NCBI GenBank assembly: GCA_942493055.1 | Contig: OW818680.1 | Coordinates: forward strand, 5,766,001 to 5,830,000 | Direction of reading: 5' to 3' | DNA: 64,000 nt | Origin: CAIZQW01 sp942493055 | GTDB lineage: Bacteria; Verrucomicrobiota; Kiritimatiellia; RFP12; UBA1067 | Shown: one piece after another, positions 1 through 10,331 of the stretch | Layout of the letters: each line of letters starts with the position of its first letter | Position numbering within the stretch: position 1 is the first letter of the stretch | Translations under genes and position numbers: made by a program | The notes under the pieces: generated by a model | Told to the model about the DNA's origin: nothing | The model's database searches: none | The model's input: the letters and a program-made list of their open reading frames with translations, nothing else

Positions 1-1245
1 CTGTTTGTCTCCATGCAGCAGCATCTGGGTGCTGCTGCGAAAACTCTGGTCAAGCAAGGGGATCAGGTGAAACGCAACCAGCTGATCGGTGAGCAGAATG
101 GCAATATTTCGGCGCCGGTACATGCGCCGGTGGCGGGCAAGATCTCCGCGCTTGTCTCTGTTCCGACGGCTGCTGGCCGTCTCTCCCCGGCGGTGATTAT
201 TGAGCCCGATGGCAGTGACGAAGTCGAGTTTTATGAGCCGTTCAAAGAGTGGCAGGGCGCCGACGAAAAGGCCATGGTCGCACGGATCAAGGAAGCGGGC
301 GTGGTGGGCATGGGCGGCGCTGGCTTTCCTACGGGGGTCAAGATGTCGCCACCGCCCGGGAAGAAGATCGACACGCTGATCATTAACGGTGCTGAATGTG
401 AGCCTTATCTGACGGCTGACCACCGGATGATGTTGGAGCATGCCCAGGAGATTCACATCGGGATCGAGATTTTGCGCAATATTCTAGGGGCAAAAACCGT
501 TCGGATCGCGATTGAGGATAATAAGCCAGATGCGATTCAAGCCATGGAATCGGCCTTGAAGCAGATGGCGGGTGATGTGGCGGTATCTGTTTTAAAGACG
601 AGTTACCCGCAGGGGGCTGAAAAGCAGCAAATCTTCTCTGTGACAGGGCGTCAAGTCCCGCGTGGCGGGCTTCCGATGGATGTGGGATGTGTCGTTGAAA
701 ATGTCAGTACGGCGTATGCGGTTTACGAAGCTGTCATGAAGGGGCAGCCCTTAACCTATCGTGCCATTACCGTCACAGGTGATGCGATTGAGAATCCCTC
801 CAATCTCTGGGTGCCGTGCGGCACGCAATATCAAACCCTGATTGCTGCGTGCGGGGGGATGCTGGGCCATGCGATGAAGGTCATATCCGGGGGGCCGATG
901 ATGGGCTTTGCGGTGAGCGGCTTGGACATTCCGACCACGAAAACCTCCTCGGGCCTGTTGTGTCTGACCCAGGCACGCGTCGCGAACTATACTTCTCAGG
1001 CCTGTATTTCGTGTGGGCGGTGTGTCGAGGCCTGTCCCATGCGGCTTATTCCGTCTGAGCTGAGTCAGTTTATCGAGGCTGAGGATGTCGCAAGCGCGGA
1101 GCAGATCGGGCTGATGGATTGTGTGGAATGCGGTTCGTGCGCGTATGTCTGTCCGGCTCACCGTCCGCTTGTGCACCACTTCCGGCGCGGCAAGGGCGTT
1201 GTGCTCGCAAAGCGTGCGTCAGCTCCGGCAACCGCCAAAAAATAG
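1..1245 (+). CDS. rnfC: Electron transport complex subunit RnfC (5' truncated by window edge)
   Basis: This is the membrane-associated Fe-S subunit of the Rnf ion-translocating ferredoxin:NAD+ oxidoreductase; it takes part in NADH/flavin electron transfer on the cytoplasmic face. The frame is open through base 1, so the start lies outside the window. The N-terminal barrel-sandwich region (G-D-Q-V-K-R-N, then PVHAPVAGKI) is present. The central NADH/FMN-binding part has GMGGAGFPTGVK and INGAECEPYL, and the C-terminus has two 4Fe-4S motifs, CISCGRCVEACP (about residue 335 counted from base 1) and CVECGSCAYVCP (about residue 374). A short Ala/Lys-rich tail follows. No rnfD/G/E/A/B lies downstream, so any partner genes must be upstream. 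Family assignment is secure. Confidence 0.95.
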   Translation: MFVSMQQHLGAAAKTLVKQGDQVKRNQLIGEQNGNISAPVHAPVAGKISALVSVPTAAGRLSPAVIIEPDGSDEVEFYEPFKEWQGADEKAMVARIKEAGVVGMGGAGFPTGVKMSPPPGKKIDTLIINGAECEPYLTADHRMMLEHAQEIHIGIEILRNILGAKTVRIAIEDNKPDAIQAMESALKQMAGDVAVSVLKTSYPQGAEKQQIFSVTGRQVPRGGLPMDVGCVVENVSTAYAVYEAVMKGQPLTYRAITVTGDAIENPSNLWVPCGTQYQTLIAACGGMLGHAMKVISGGPMMGFAVSGLDIPTTKTSSGLLCLTQARVANYTSQACISCGRCVEACPMRLIPSELSQFIEAEDVASAEQIGLMDCVECGSCAYVCPAHRPLVHHFRRGKGVVLAKRASAPATAKK

Positions 1246-1280
1246 AATAATCGCTGATTCACTTTTTACTCGTTATTCTA
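1243..1280 (+). terminator. Hairpin directly after rnfC, weak terminator candidate
   Basis: TAGAATAA (1243-1250) pairs perfectly with TTATTCTA (1273-1280), and an inner CG/CG pair extends the stem across one bulged T. The stem starts at the rnfC stop codon. It is AT-rich and has no clear U-tract, so termination is only plausible. Confidence 0.3.
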
Positions 1281-1328
1281 GCCTAAATAAGTCATAATTT
1301 CTCCTATTGTATTAGAGGGAGATGGGTT

Positions 1329-4300
1329 ATGGTTGCGAAACGGGCATTTATTTTCATAGCTTTACTGCTTTCAGCGTGTTTGGGAAGGGCTGCGCTTGTC
1401 ATTAACGAAGTTTGTTATGACAATTCTGTGCTTCGGGATGAAAACGGTGCTGCGCCTGACTGGATTGAACTCTACAATTCAGGGTCCGGAAGTGTGAACA
1501 TCTTTAATTACGGGTTGGATGATGAGAGCCCCTTTGTGCATGCGCCTCCGCTCGGGACGGGCAATGGTCTGCGTCTACCAGACTATACGATTCCTGAAGG
1601 CGGCTATCTGGTTGTCTTGACAGGGGTTGCGACCTCCAACTATACGACCTGGGTCACGGCTCCGGATATTGCGGTGATTCCCGAAAATGCGACCTGGAAA
1701 TTCTCCGCGCCCTCCAGCGCCCCTGTATCAACATGGATGACTGCTGCCTTTAATGACACGACGTGGTCAAGCGGCATGGCCCCTTTCGGTTACAACGATG
1801 CCACGCTGAATATGGATTGCGCAACCGTCCTCGGCTATGGCGGAAACCCGGCGAACCGTTATCCGACGGCCTATTTTCGAAAAACCTTCAATCTCATCAA
1901 TCCGTCGGTGGTCACGGGGCTGGTGGTGACGGCCCGCATCAATGACGGCTTGGTCATGTATTTAAATGGTGTCGAAGTCTTGCGAAACATCATGCCTTTG
2001 GGAGCAATCGCCTATACGACCTTGGCGAACATCCCTGTCCCGCCGACAGAGTGGACAACATTTTTGCTGCCGACCAATGGCTTGGTTAAGGGGAGCAATC
2101 TCATAGCTGTCGAAGTCCATCAAGCCTCAGTATTGAGCACTGACTTCATTATGGACATGCAGGTTACGGCGTTGGTTCATGATCAGGTTCCTGTTGCGCA
2201 TGGCCAGTTTGGCTTGAGCAAGACGGGTGAAAAAGTGCACCTTTTTGACTCCGTGCTTAACAACATACATGAGTTTGCAAAGCCTCCTTCCGAACCTGGC
2301 GAAAACCGCTCGTATGGTCTGGCTGCTGACGGGGTGAAGGGGACTTATAAGATATATGCGAAGCCGACGCCAGGGTTGCCGAACGCGACCTATACCCAGA
2401 AATATCAACCCACATTGACGAATCAACTGCCTCGTTTTTCAGTGGCGCCGGGATTTTATCAGAACAATACTAACATAACGTTGAGTACACCGTCTGTGGG
2501 ATATCGGATCTATTATACGTTGGACGGGAGTGATCCGTGGAATTCCACCACCTATGTGAACAGTGGCAATCCAATTGCTATGAACGCAGCTTCCGCTGTC
2601 TCTTCGGGCCTTTCATGGCTTCGCACCAACCCTGTTGAGATTACCAACAATGTCCCGTCCGCCGGATGGCAGGCGCCGATCGGTACGGTTGCAAAAGCGG
2701 TTGTCCTGCGGACGATTGCGGTGGATAGTGCGACACTCTCCTTCTGTTCCCCTGAAAGGCGGGGGACCTATTTTATCGGCAATCAATTTACCAATCGTGT
2801 GCTGCCGATCGTCTCGGTCACAACAGATACGAATAACCTCTTTGGTTTTGTTTCCGGCATGTATGTTCCCGGCAAGGAGTACGCGGACTCCCCCGTGGGG
2901 TATGGTGATAACAAATGGGGTAAGCCCTATGCAAACTATCATCAGGACAGTAATGGCGTCTCCTGGGAACGGCCGGTTCAGGTTGAACTCCTGGAGACCA
3001 ATCGGACAACCATGGCGTTCACCAACAGCATGGGCATCTCGATGTATGGCGGCGGGACACGTTCGCTTCCCCAAAAGACACTTTATTTAATTTCACGGCT
3101 TAGCGAGTATGGTGTGGATGCGATCAACTATAAACTTTTCCCCGATGAGACAGCCTCGACGTATAAGCGCTTCCTTTTGCGCAACAGCGGAAATGACTGG
3201 TATGGGATGAGCGCGACCACCAACGGGATTGCGACCATGATGAAAGACGCCGTCTTTCACCGGATTGTCAAGAGCCTTGACCTGGCGATGCTGGCGTACC
3301 GTCCGGCCTCCGTGTATATCAATGGCGAGTACTGGGGGATCCAGAATCTGCGTGAAAGCGTGGACAAGCATTACTTTGCAACCCGGTATGGACTTGATCC
3401 GGATAATATTGATATCTTGATGCATGAAGAGGATCCGATTGAAGAGGAGAATGTCCAGATTATCCGTGTGGACGGAAATACGAGTAGCGATGAGGAGTAT
3501 GAAGCGTTGCTCGAATGGATCGATGCGAATCCGCTGAGTTCATCGTCAAACTACAGCATGGTCCAAAATTGGGTTGACGTGACGAATCACGCGGATTACA
3601 TCATCGCGGAGAGCTTTTTTGGAAACACGGATTGGCCGATCAATAATTGTGACTTCTGGAGAGCGCACACGAATCAAGTCGCCACGTGTGGCAAGTATGG
3701 GGATACCCGCTGGCGCTGGCTGATGTATGACCTTGATATGGCGGGCGAGAAGGGGACCAACTTTAACATGTTCACCTACTTGTCGGGCAGTGACATGACA
3801 GGAAAGCGGGAACCGGGATTTCTGATTAACCAGCTTTGGTCGAATGAAGATTTCAGGGATTACTTTATTAAGCGCTATGCGAATGTACTGAATACGACCT
3901 TCAGGCCTGAGCGCATGTCACAGATTATCACGCAAGCGGCCAACGCCATTCAGAATGACATTGAAAAGCACTTTCGCCGGTGGGGCCGTACCTATACGAA
4001 GGAGCAATGGCAGCAAGAGGTGGATACCACGCTCCTTCAGTATACTGCCGTGCGGCATGCCAAGACGTTTGAACACCTGGATGCGAAGTTTGGTTTAGGC
4101 GGCACAGGGTCGATCACGGTGCGCAATGCGAATCCGGCGGGCGTGGGGGGGCGCTTTCTTGTCAATGGGCTATCGCTGACGAATGGCACGGAGGGCGTGA
4201 CCAACCGCGCAGTCTGGACGGGAACCTTCTTCCAAAGCCTTGCAGTGCCTGTGCAGGCGATTCCGGATGCCGGGTATCTCTTTGATGGCTGGGTGGGGAC

Positions 4301-4841
4301 GGCTGTTACGAATCCGAGCCCGAGTCTGTTTGTAGGCGCTGTGCCGCTTGTGTTGACTGCGCGCTTCCGTCCTGCTACGTCAAATGCTTGCCCGACGACA
4401 GGGTATGAGCGCTGGCAGGTTGACAACTACCTGGAAGCGCAGGTGCTGGGCGGCGTTGATGCTGCACCTGAAGCGCCCTCAGGGTATGCCGGCATGAGCA
4501 ACTTCCAGCTCTATGCCTTTGGCATGAATCGTGATGGTCTCCTCAGTGATGAGGAGCGGCTTGCCCGGGCTTCCCTCACCATCAACACTTACAGTAACCT
4601 TTTGTGGGTGGGTTATACCCGTCTCAACAATACGTTTACGGATGTAAGCTATACCTTAAAGATCACCCCCAGCTTGGAAATGCCCATCCTCTGGAGCAAT
4701 GCGGTGATGGGGGTTGATCTCGATCCGCGCGCAACGACCAACATCCTGGATGCGCGCACCTGGCATTTTGATGTGCGGCTACCGGCGGCCTCTCCCGCAA
4801 AGGATAAGCGGTTCTTTAAACTTGAAGTCTTACCCCAGTAG
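1329..4841 (+). CDS. Secreted CotH-kinase / lamin-tail domain surface protein (1170 aa)
   Basis: CotH domains are atypical secreted protein kinases, known from spore coat and from cellulosomal or surface proteins; the substrate here is unknown. A signal peptide covers about residues 1-21, and the LSAC within it could also act as a lipobox. A lamin-tail domain begins at residue 22 (DWIELYNSGSGSVN), is interrupted at about 100-285 by a beta-sandwich of galactose-binding type, and resumes at about 287-335 (FGLSKTGEKVHLFDS). A chitobiase/FN3-like domain follows (YYTLDGSDPWNSTT). The CotH domain has YINGEYWGIQNLRE from residue 663, FFGNTDWPINNCDFW, and RWRWLMYDLDMA with D801/D803. An InlB-type repeat (about 930-1010) and a C-terminal tail ending in RFFKLEVLPQ complete it. 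GGGAG-like SD bases (1316-1321) precede the ATG. It is the first of three CotH genes in a row. Confidence 0.88.
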   Translation: MVAKRAFIFIALLLSACLGRAALVINEVCYDNSVLRDENGAAPDWIELYNSGSGSVNIFNYGLDDESPFVHAPPLGTGNGLRLPDYTIPEGGYLVVLTGVATSNYTTWVTAPDIAVIPENATWKFSAPSSAPVSTWMTAAFNDTTWSSGMAPFGYNDATLNMDCATVLGYGGNPANRYPTAYFRKTFNLINPSVVTGLVVTARINDGLVMYLNGVEVLRNIMPLGAIAYTTLANIPVPPTEWTTFLLPTNGLVKGSNLIAVEVHQASVLSTDFIMDMQVTALVHDQVPVAHGQFGLSKTGEKVHLFDSVLNNIHEFAKPPSEPGENRSYGLAADGVKGTYKIYAKPTPGLPNATYTQKYQPTLTNQLPRFSVAPGFYQNNTNITLSTPSVGYRIYYTLDGSDPWNSTTYVNSGNPIAMNAASAVSSGLSWLRTNPVEITNNVPSAGWQAPIGTVAKAVVLRTIAVDSATLSFCSPERRGTYFIGNQFTNRVLPIVSVTTDTNNLFGFVSGMYVPGKEYADSPVGYGDNKWGKPYANYHQDSNGVSWERPVQVELLETNRTTMAFTNSMGISMYGGGTRSLPQKTLYLISRLSEYGVDAINYKLFPDETASTYKRFLLRNSGNDWYGMSATTNGIATMMKDAVFHRIVKSLDLAMLAYRPASVYINGEYWGIQNLRESVDKHYFATRYGLDPDNIDILMHEEDPIEEENVQIIRVDGNTSSDEEYEALLEWIDANPLSSSSNYSMVQNWVDVTNHADYIIAESFFGNTDWPINNCDFWRAHTNQVATCGKYGDTRWRWLMYDLDMAGEKGTNFNMFTYLSGSDMTGKREPGFLINQLWSNEDFRDYFIKRYANVLNTTFRPERMSQIITQAANAIQNDIEKHFRRWGRTYTKEQWQQEVDTTLLQYTAVRHAKTFEHLDAKFGLGGTGSITVRNANPAGVGGRFLVNGLSLTNGTEGVTNRAVWTGTFFQSLAVPVQAIPDAGYLFDGWVGTAVTNPSPSLFVGAVPLVLTARFRPATSNACPTTGYERWQVDNYLEAQVLGGVDAAPEAPSGYAGMSNFQLYAFGMNRDGLLSDEERLARASLTINTYSNLLWVGYTRLNNTFTDVSYTLKITPSLEMPILWSNAVMGVDLDPRATTNILDARTWHFDVRLPAASPAKDKRFFKLEVLPQ

Positions 4842-4898
4842 TCAAGGGGGAATGGCATCAAGCAACTAAACACTGGAACCGTGGAAAGTGTGTCGAGC

Positions 4899-7800
4899 AT
4901 GAGAAACGCAACGGTTCATACGGCAACGGTCTCAAACCACGCGAAGCGCGGGTGTGTGTATGCGTACGCTTGTATGATCGTCTCGGGGCTTGCTTATTTT
5001 GCACAGGGGCAGGTTATCATTAATGAAATGGTAGCTGCGAACTCGGACAGGTTATTGCAGCGCACGCAACCCGGGTATCCCCGTCTTGGCCTTGCCGAGC
5101 AATGGACTAGCCCGGCCTATAATGACACGTTGTGGAAGATGGGAAATGGCCCATTCGGCTTCGGTACATTTCCGGGTGTTACGTGGGGTGTCAACACGTC
5201 ATTGCAGATGCAAAATAAGACGCCCTCCCTCTATATCCGGAAGCGGTTTGATGTTTCATCGCTCCAGGCCAGTTCAACCAATCAGCTTCAACTTGCGCTC
5301 CGCTATAATGATGGTTTTGTTGCTTTTCTGAACGGTCAAGAAGTCGCCCGTCGTAACATGGGCAATCCTGGGATGTATGCCTACCGTGACCAGCCCTCAT
5401 TTAATGTGAATGCCAATTCCTCCGTCGAGATCATCAATCTGGGGAGTGCTAATCTCCTGCTGGCAACGGGTACAAATACGCTTTCTATCCAGACGCACAA
5501 CTATGCAATAACAGGAACAGGAGCTGAAAGCTTTATCATTCAAGCCGATCTCCTGCTTGCAGAAAGCATCCCCGAACTACTCGTCGCCTCTAACGGCTCA
5601 TGGCGTTATTTTGTTGGCAGTATGGAGCCTTCCGGTGGCGTGATCGATTATGGAATGATCTCCGATACAAACGCATCACTGGTCACATGGGCTTCGCGTA
5701 CGTTCAATGACTCATGGTGGCCAGAGTCCCTCGGGCCGATCGGATGCGACAGGAACGCGCCCTTTTACGGGCTAGGAACCAACCTTACAAGCGAGGTATA
5801 CAACAAGGCCCTCTCTCTCTATGTGCGGTCCCTGTTCTCGGCCACACCAGCGGAAACCCAAAGTACAAACGCGCTTCAAGTGACGATTGATTACGATGAC
5901 GGGATTATTGTCTATATCAATGGGCGTGAAGCTGTCCGCCGTAATGTGGGAACAGCGAATACCATTACGCCCTTTAATGCCGCCGCACTCTCAACACATA
6001 ATGCAAATGGGGATGGGGCCACGACAAATGCTGAAGAGGTCGTTTCTATTGGTTCTGCAAAGGATTGGCTTGTTTCAGGAGATAATGTGGTCAGTATACA
6101 AGTGCATAACAGTTCGCTCACCAGTTCCGATATGATTGGACGGGTAACCCTCGTGATGACGGGTTCAGGAGGAAGAGTCCTCGTCCTTCCCGGAGATGAG
6201 GTCCGATATTTTGTAGGAATCAGCGAGCCTTTTGTTCAAGATGATGAAACCGACAACGAAATGGATTTTGATACGCCTGATTCGGAAGGGGATTGGATCG
6301 AACTCTATAACGCTGGACCTCAAGAAGTTGATCTGTCAGGCTGGAAGCTGACGGATGACGAAGCGGAATGGCAGAAATGGTCTTTTCCTCCGAACACCCG
6401 TATCCCCGCAGGTGGCTATCTCGTTGTGATGGCGACGGGGTATGACATCGGCCCGACGAATGGGGCGACCTATTTGCATACGAACTTCAAGCTGAGTGTG
6501 GAGGGAGAGTATCTGGGGCTCTATGACGCTTATGGATATTTAAAGAGTGAGCTCTCTCCTCAGTTCCCAGTGCAAAGCGCGTTTTACTCGTATTCCCGAG
6601 GTTCGACGGGGCAGTTCGCTTACTCTGATCGGGCGACGCCAGGCTTTGCAAACACGGGGACATGGTATGCGGCCATTCTTCAAGCCCCGGTTTTCAGCCA
6701 GGCAGGAGGATTATATGATCCGCCGACCACGCTCCAACTTAGCGCTCCTGACTCAACCTCTGCGATCCGCTATACCGTTAACGGCAGTGAACCCTCGGAG
6801 ACGAATGGACTGGTCTATACAACGCCGCTAACACTCTCCGCAACAACCATTCTTCGCGCCTGCTGCGTGAAATCCAACTCGATTTCCTCCCCAATTCTTT
6901 CGTACACCTATCTGCTGTCGCAATCCGCAGCGAAAAAAACAATACCCGCGCTTTCGTTTATTGGCGATCCAGGTCTTGCTTTCTATGGAACCAATGGCAT
7001 ACCTTCTCTCCTCAATCCAGAGGGAATCATGTCGATCAAAGGAGGGGCCTATCCAGGGGGTGTCTGGTCCGGAACTGGGGATCCGGCAGCCTTTAATATC
7101 CCCTCCTTGCGCGGGCGCTGCTCTGAAAGGCCGGTCTCGTTTGAATATTATCCTACAAATGGCTCGCCCTTTCGAACGGATCTTGGGATACGGATTGCAG
7201 GCAGCCCCTATACCCGGCCGCGGTATAAATTGACACGAGCGGCCACGACCTCTTTTGCGTATAATGATGCTTTACTAAAGCCTTCTTTTAATCTCTTTTT
7301 CCGATCCGAGCTCGGGGATGCGCAGATTGAATATCCTCTTTTCCCTGACAGCAAAATCAGTGTGTATGAAGATATCCGTCTTCGCGCGGGGCACAACGAC
7401 GTGTCCAATCCTTTTATTCGTGATGAGTTGCTGCGCCGCATTTATCGAGGAACAGGACAAGTGAGTGCAATGGGGCTCTTTGCGTCTGTTTATATCAACG
7501 GGATATGGAAAGGCTACTACAATTTCACGGAACGGGTGAGAGAGGCCTTCATGCAGCAATACTACAACAGTACGGCTGACTGGGATGTGCAGCAGCGCAA
7601 TGAATTTGCCAGCGGCGATCCGATCCATTGGAATGCGATGTTCAAATATTTGAGAACAAACACGTTGTCGACGGTTACTGCTTATCTGGGTGTTCACGAC
7701 TTTTTGGATGTGGATAACTATATTGATTATATTATGGTCAATGCGTTTGCCGGCACATGGGACTGGCCCAATAATAACTGGATTGCCTCCCGCGAGCGCA

Positions 7801-10331
7801 CAGATGCAGGCCGGTGGCGTTTTTATGTGTGGGATGCCGAGGGAGCGTTTACACGCACCACGGATTACAACACGTTCACCACCGATTTGACCATTACGGA
7901 TGCTAAGACGACAACGGACAAATATATACCTGCCATTTATACCTTGTTGAAAGTCTCCCCTGAATTTCGCTTGCGCTTTGCGGATCGGGTGCAGAAACAG
8001 CTCTTCAAGACAGGGGCCCTGACACAGCAAAGCATGAGTCAGAATTTTTATATGCTGCGCGACCAGATCAATCCGATTATGAAGGAGACGACAACCTCGT
8101 ATCTCAATGAAACGTTTCACAACACGTGGATTGCCAATGCGACGCGGCGAACGGTGTTTTTTGACCAGTTGATCGGACAGGGGCTTTGGATCACGAATAC
8201 TCTTGCACCCGAGTTCAGCCAGCATGGCGGAGATATTACGACCAATACTTGGATTTCAATCACCAATCTGAATCTCACGGGGTCCATTTATTTTACGACG
8301 AACGGTCTTGATCCGCGCGCCCCGGGCGGAGCCATCAGCGGTGCGCTTTATACAGGGCCTTTCCGGCTACGGGAGAGCGCGACGGTCAAAGCGCGCGTCC
8401 TTTGCAATGGTTCGGATTGGAGTCCGCTCCAGGAGGCTGCCTTTACTGTTCCGCTCCTCTATCCAACCTTCATTGCTACGGCCTCTGAAGCAGATTGGAA
8501 CGTGAATGCGCATTGGAGTACTTCACCTCTTTCTTATCCGAATGGAGTCGGCAGCTCTGCGCAAATCAATCAGCTCGCGAACAAAAATCGAGAGGTCAAG
8601 CTGGCGGCACCCGTGACGAACAGCACGCTTATTTTAAATTTTGGCGAGGGGTCGACGCGCATTCGCCTTGAGGATGAAAACAGCGACACACCTTTGACGT
8701 TTCGCGTTATCACTGGAAATCCGAATGTCATTGTCAATGGGACGGGGTCGGGGTATGCGGAGTTCGACCTGGATTCCGGGGTTCTCCTGCCCCAAACGCT
8801 CAGGCTAACAGTAAATCATCCGACAGGGGAGTCCCAGTATGGTGCGTTACGGATGAGGAAAACATGGAGCGGGAGCGGCGGCATTATCAAAGATGGCGTG
8901 GGCGTGGCGACCTTTACTGGCGCAGGCAAGAGCTACACGGGGACAACACTGATCAGCATGGGTGTGCTTCAGGTGAAAGCTGATTCGGAACCTGAGAATA
9001 GCACGCTTCTGCAGGTCAACCCCGGCGGGCAGATACGCCTGGTGGAGGGCGGCAGCTATGCCCTCGGCGTGACGCTGCGTCTGCGAGGGGGTGGGCGAGG
9101 AGGAACACTCCCGGAGGTGCCCAATCTTGGGCGCGAAGGCGCGCTCCGTTTTCAGCCAACGGAGTCAGATGAGTATGCCTCTATGACGAGCCCAGTTGTT
9201 TTTCTGGGGCCTTCCGTCATCCATGTCGAAGGGGCGTCGAGCACGCTTGCGCTTACCGGGACATTGACGGGACTCGGGCCGCTCTCACGAACCGGGAGTT
9301 TCATTAAGACAGGGGAGGGCAACTTAATACTCTTTGCTTCCAGTACGAACTACGCGGGATCGGCCATCCTCAGCAATGGAACCGTGACTGTTCATGGTCA
9401 GCTTGTGATGCCGCTGCTTGTCGAAGCCGGGGCAACCCTTTGCGGCTCTGGCAAGGCGGGGTCGATTCAGGGCAGCGGCACGGTTGCGCTGGACAAGGAA
9501 ATACTCACCGCGTCATCGTCAGTCGGGCTGAACTACGCCTTTGCTTTTGCAGCAGCTGCGCCCTCCTATTCAACGGCGACCACGTGTGGTAATGGGCTAT
9601 TAAAGGTGGACTCCATCCAGCACAGTCTTTCGAATTCAGTGATTGATATCTGCTTGGATAAAGCGCTTCTTTCCGGGGACACCCTGCGCGGCGGCTATTT
9701 TGTTGCTCAGGGGGATACCTTGAGGCAGTTCCTGACCAATGCCGTAATCCGCTTCTATGAGCCGGATGTGAACGGGAGTTATCACTTTGCGGGCAGAACC
9801 TATTCGACCTACAGCGGTGGGCTTGCTTTGAAGGTGACTTCGGTTCCTGAGATAGCTGATTTCGCAGAGGGGGTTCGGCTTGGCTACGTGATGGAAGTCC
9901 GCGCGTCAGGGGATCCCATTGACTACAATGAATGGAAGCAAGGCAACTTCTTGCCGGAAGAGCAACTGCTCCCTGAAATCTCGGGGCCGCTTGCACTCGC
10001 AAATGGTGCGCAAATACCCAATCTCTTCCGCTACGCATTCAACATGAAGCGAACCGATGTTGTGACAAACCAGACCCCTCAATTTGCAATTGAAGAGGGG
10101 GTGCCGACCTATCGGTTCCGCTTTGATGCAGGGAAGCTGGATTTGACCTATCAGGTCGAGGGCAAGCCAAGTCTGACGGGAAGTTGGTCGCGCGTACTCT
10201 TTAATTCCCGCACGCATTCTCCGTTTATGTGGGCGTGGGATGGCACACTGCTGACCATCCGTGATGAAGAGGCTGGCCCGTCAGTGGAGCCGACTTACTT
10301 CTATCGGCTCCGTACGATACTGGATGATTAA
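4899..10331 (+). CDS. Giant secreted CotH-kinase protein with autotransporter-type repeats (1810 aa)
   Basis: An in-frame GTG exists at 4881, but GGAAAG (4883-4888) is well placed as SD for ATG 4899, which I prefer. The signal peptide ends near residue 38 (YFAQG-QVIINE). The lamin-tail domain opens with IINEMVAANS and is then split by two consecutive beta-sandwich modules (about 60-215 and 230-430, each with a Y-x-D-G-x-x-x-x-x-N-G core). It resumes with GDWIELYNAGPQEVDLSGW. A chitobiase/FN3-like domain follows. The CotH domain has YINGIWKGYYNFTER from residue 865, GTWDWPNNNW, and WDAEGAF at D979/E981. The last 600 residues hold two passenger-associated (PATR-type) repeats (about 1325-1360 and 1470-1505) and a tail ending YFYRLRTILDD. 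No outer-membrane barrel domain is visible. Its stop codon overlaps that of the convergent neighbour. Confidence 0.88.
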   Translation: MRNATVHTATVSNHAKRGCVYAYACMIVSGLAYFAQGQVIINEMVAANSDRLLQRTQPGYPRLGLAEQWTSPAYNDTLWKMGNGPFGFGTFPGVTWGVNTSLQMQNKTPSLYIRKRFDVSSLQASSTNQLQLALRYNDGFVAFLNGQEVARRNMGNPGMYAYRDQPSFNVNANSSVEIINLGSANLLLATGTNTLSIQTHNYAITGTGAESFIIQADLLLAESIPELLVASNGSWRYFVGSMEPSGGVIDYGMISDTNASLVTWASRTFNDSWWPESLGPIGCDRNAPFYGLGTNLTSEVYNKALSLYVRSLFSATPAETQSTNALQVTIDYDDGIIVYINGREAVRRNVGTANTITPFNAAALSTHNANGDGATTNAEEVVSIGSAKDWLVSGDNVVSIQVHNSSLTSSDMIGRVTLVMTGSGGRVLVLPGDEVRYFVGISEPFVQDDETDNEMDFDTPDSEGDWIELYNAGPQEVDLSGWKLTDDEAEWQKWSFPPNTRIPAGGYLVVMATGYDIGPTNGATYLHTNFKLSVEGEYLGLYDAYGYLKSELSPQFPVQSAFYSYSRGSTGQFAYSDRATPGFANTGTWYAAILQAPVFSQAGGLYDPPTTLQLSAPDSTSAIRYTVNGSEPSETNGLVYTTPLTLSATTILRACCVKSNSISSPILSYTYLLSQSAAKKTIPALSFIGDPGLAFYGTNGIPSLLNPEGIMSIKGGAYPGGVWSGTGDPAAFNIPSLRGRCSERPVSFEYYPTNGSPFRTDLGIRIAGSPYTRPRYKLTRAATTSFAYNDALLKPSFNLFFRSELGDAQIEYPLFPDSKISVYEDIRLRAGHNDVSNPFIRDELLRRIYRGTGQVSAMGLFASVYINGIWKGYYNFTERVREAFMQQYYNSTADWDVQQRNEFASGDPIHWNAMFKYLRTNTLSTVTAYLGVHDFLDVDNYIDYIMVNAFAGTWDWPNNNWIASRERTDAGRWRFYVWDAEGAFTRTTDYNTFTTDLTITDAKTTTDKYIPAIYTLLKVSPEFRLRFADRVQKQLFKTGALTQQSMSQNFYMLRDQINPIMKETTTSYLNETFHNTWIANATRRTVFFDQLIGQGLWITNTLAPEFSQHGGDITTNTWISITNLNLTGSIYFTTNGLDPRAPGGAISGALYTGPFRLRESATVKARVLCNGSDWSPLQEAAFTVPLLYPTFIATASEADWNVNAHWSTSPLSYPNGVGSSAQINQLANKNREVKLAAPVTNSTLILNFGEGSTRIRLEDENSDTPLTFRVITGNPNVIVNGTGSGYAEFDLDSGVLLPQTLRLTVNHPTGESQYGALRMRKTWSGSGGIIKDGVGVATFTGAGKSYTGTTLISMGVLQVKADSEPENSTLLQVNPGGQIRLVEGGSYALGVTLRLRGGGRGGTLPEVPNLGREGALRFQPTESDEYASMTSPVVFLGPSVIHVEGASSTLALTGTLTGLGPLSRTGSFIKTGEGNLILFASSTNYAGSAILSNGTVTVHGQLVMPLLVEAGATLCGSGKAGSIQGSGTVALDKEILTASSSVGLNYAFAFAAAAPSYSTATTCGNGLLKVDSIQHSLSNSVIDICLDKALLSGDTLRGGYFVAQGDTLRQFLTNAVIRFYEPDVNGSYHFAGRTYSTYSGGLALKVTSVPEIADFAEGVRLGYVMEVRASGDPIDYNEWKQGNFLPEEQLLPEISGPLALANGAQIPNLFRYAFNMKRTDVVTNQTPQFAIEEGVPTYRFRFDAGKLDLTYQVEGKPSLTGSWSRVLFNSRTHSPFMWAWDGTLLTIRDEEAGPSVEPTYFYRLRTILDD

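Noticed and set aside
7275..8225. 316-aa minus-strand frame inside the second CotH gene
   Set aside because: The opposite frame encodes the CotH kinase core; this one has no recognisable motif and no SD.
8850..10331. Classical type V autotransporter
   Set aside because: Passenger-type repeats are present, but no C-terminal beta-barrel with a terminal aromatic residue follows.
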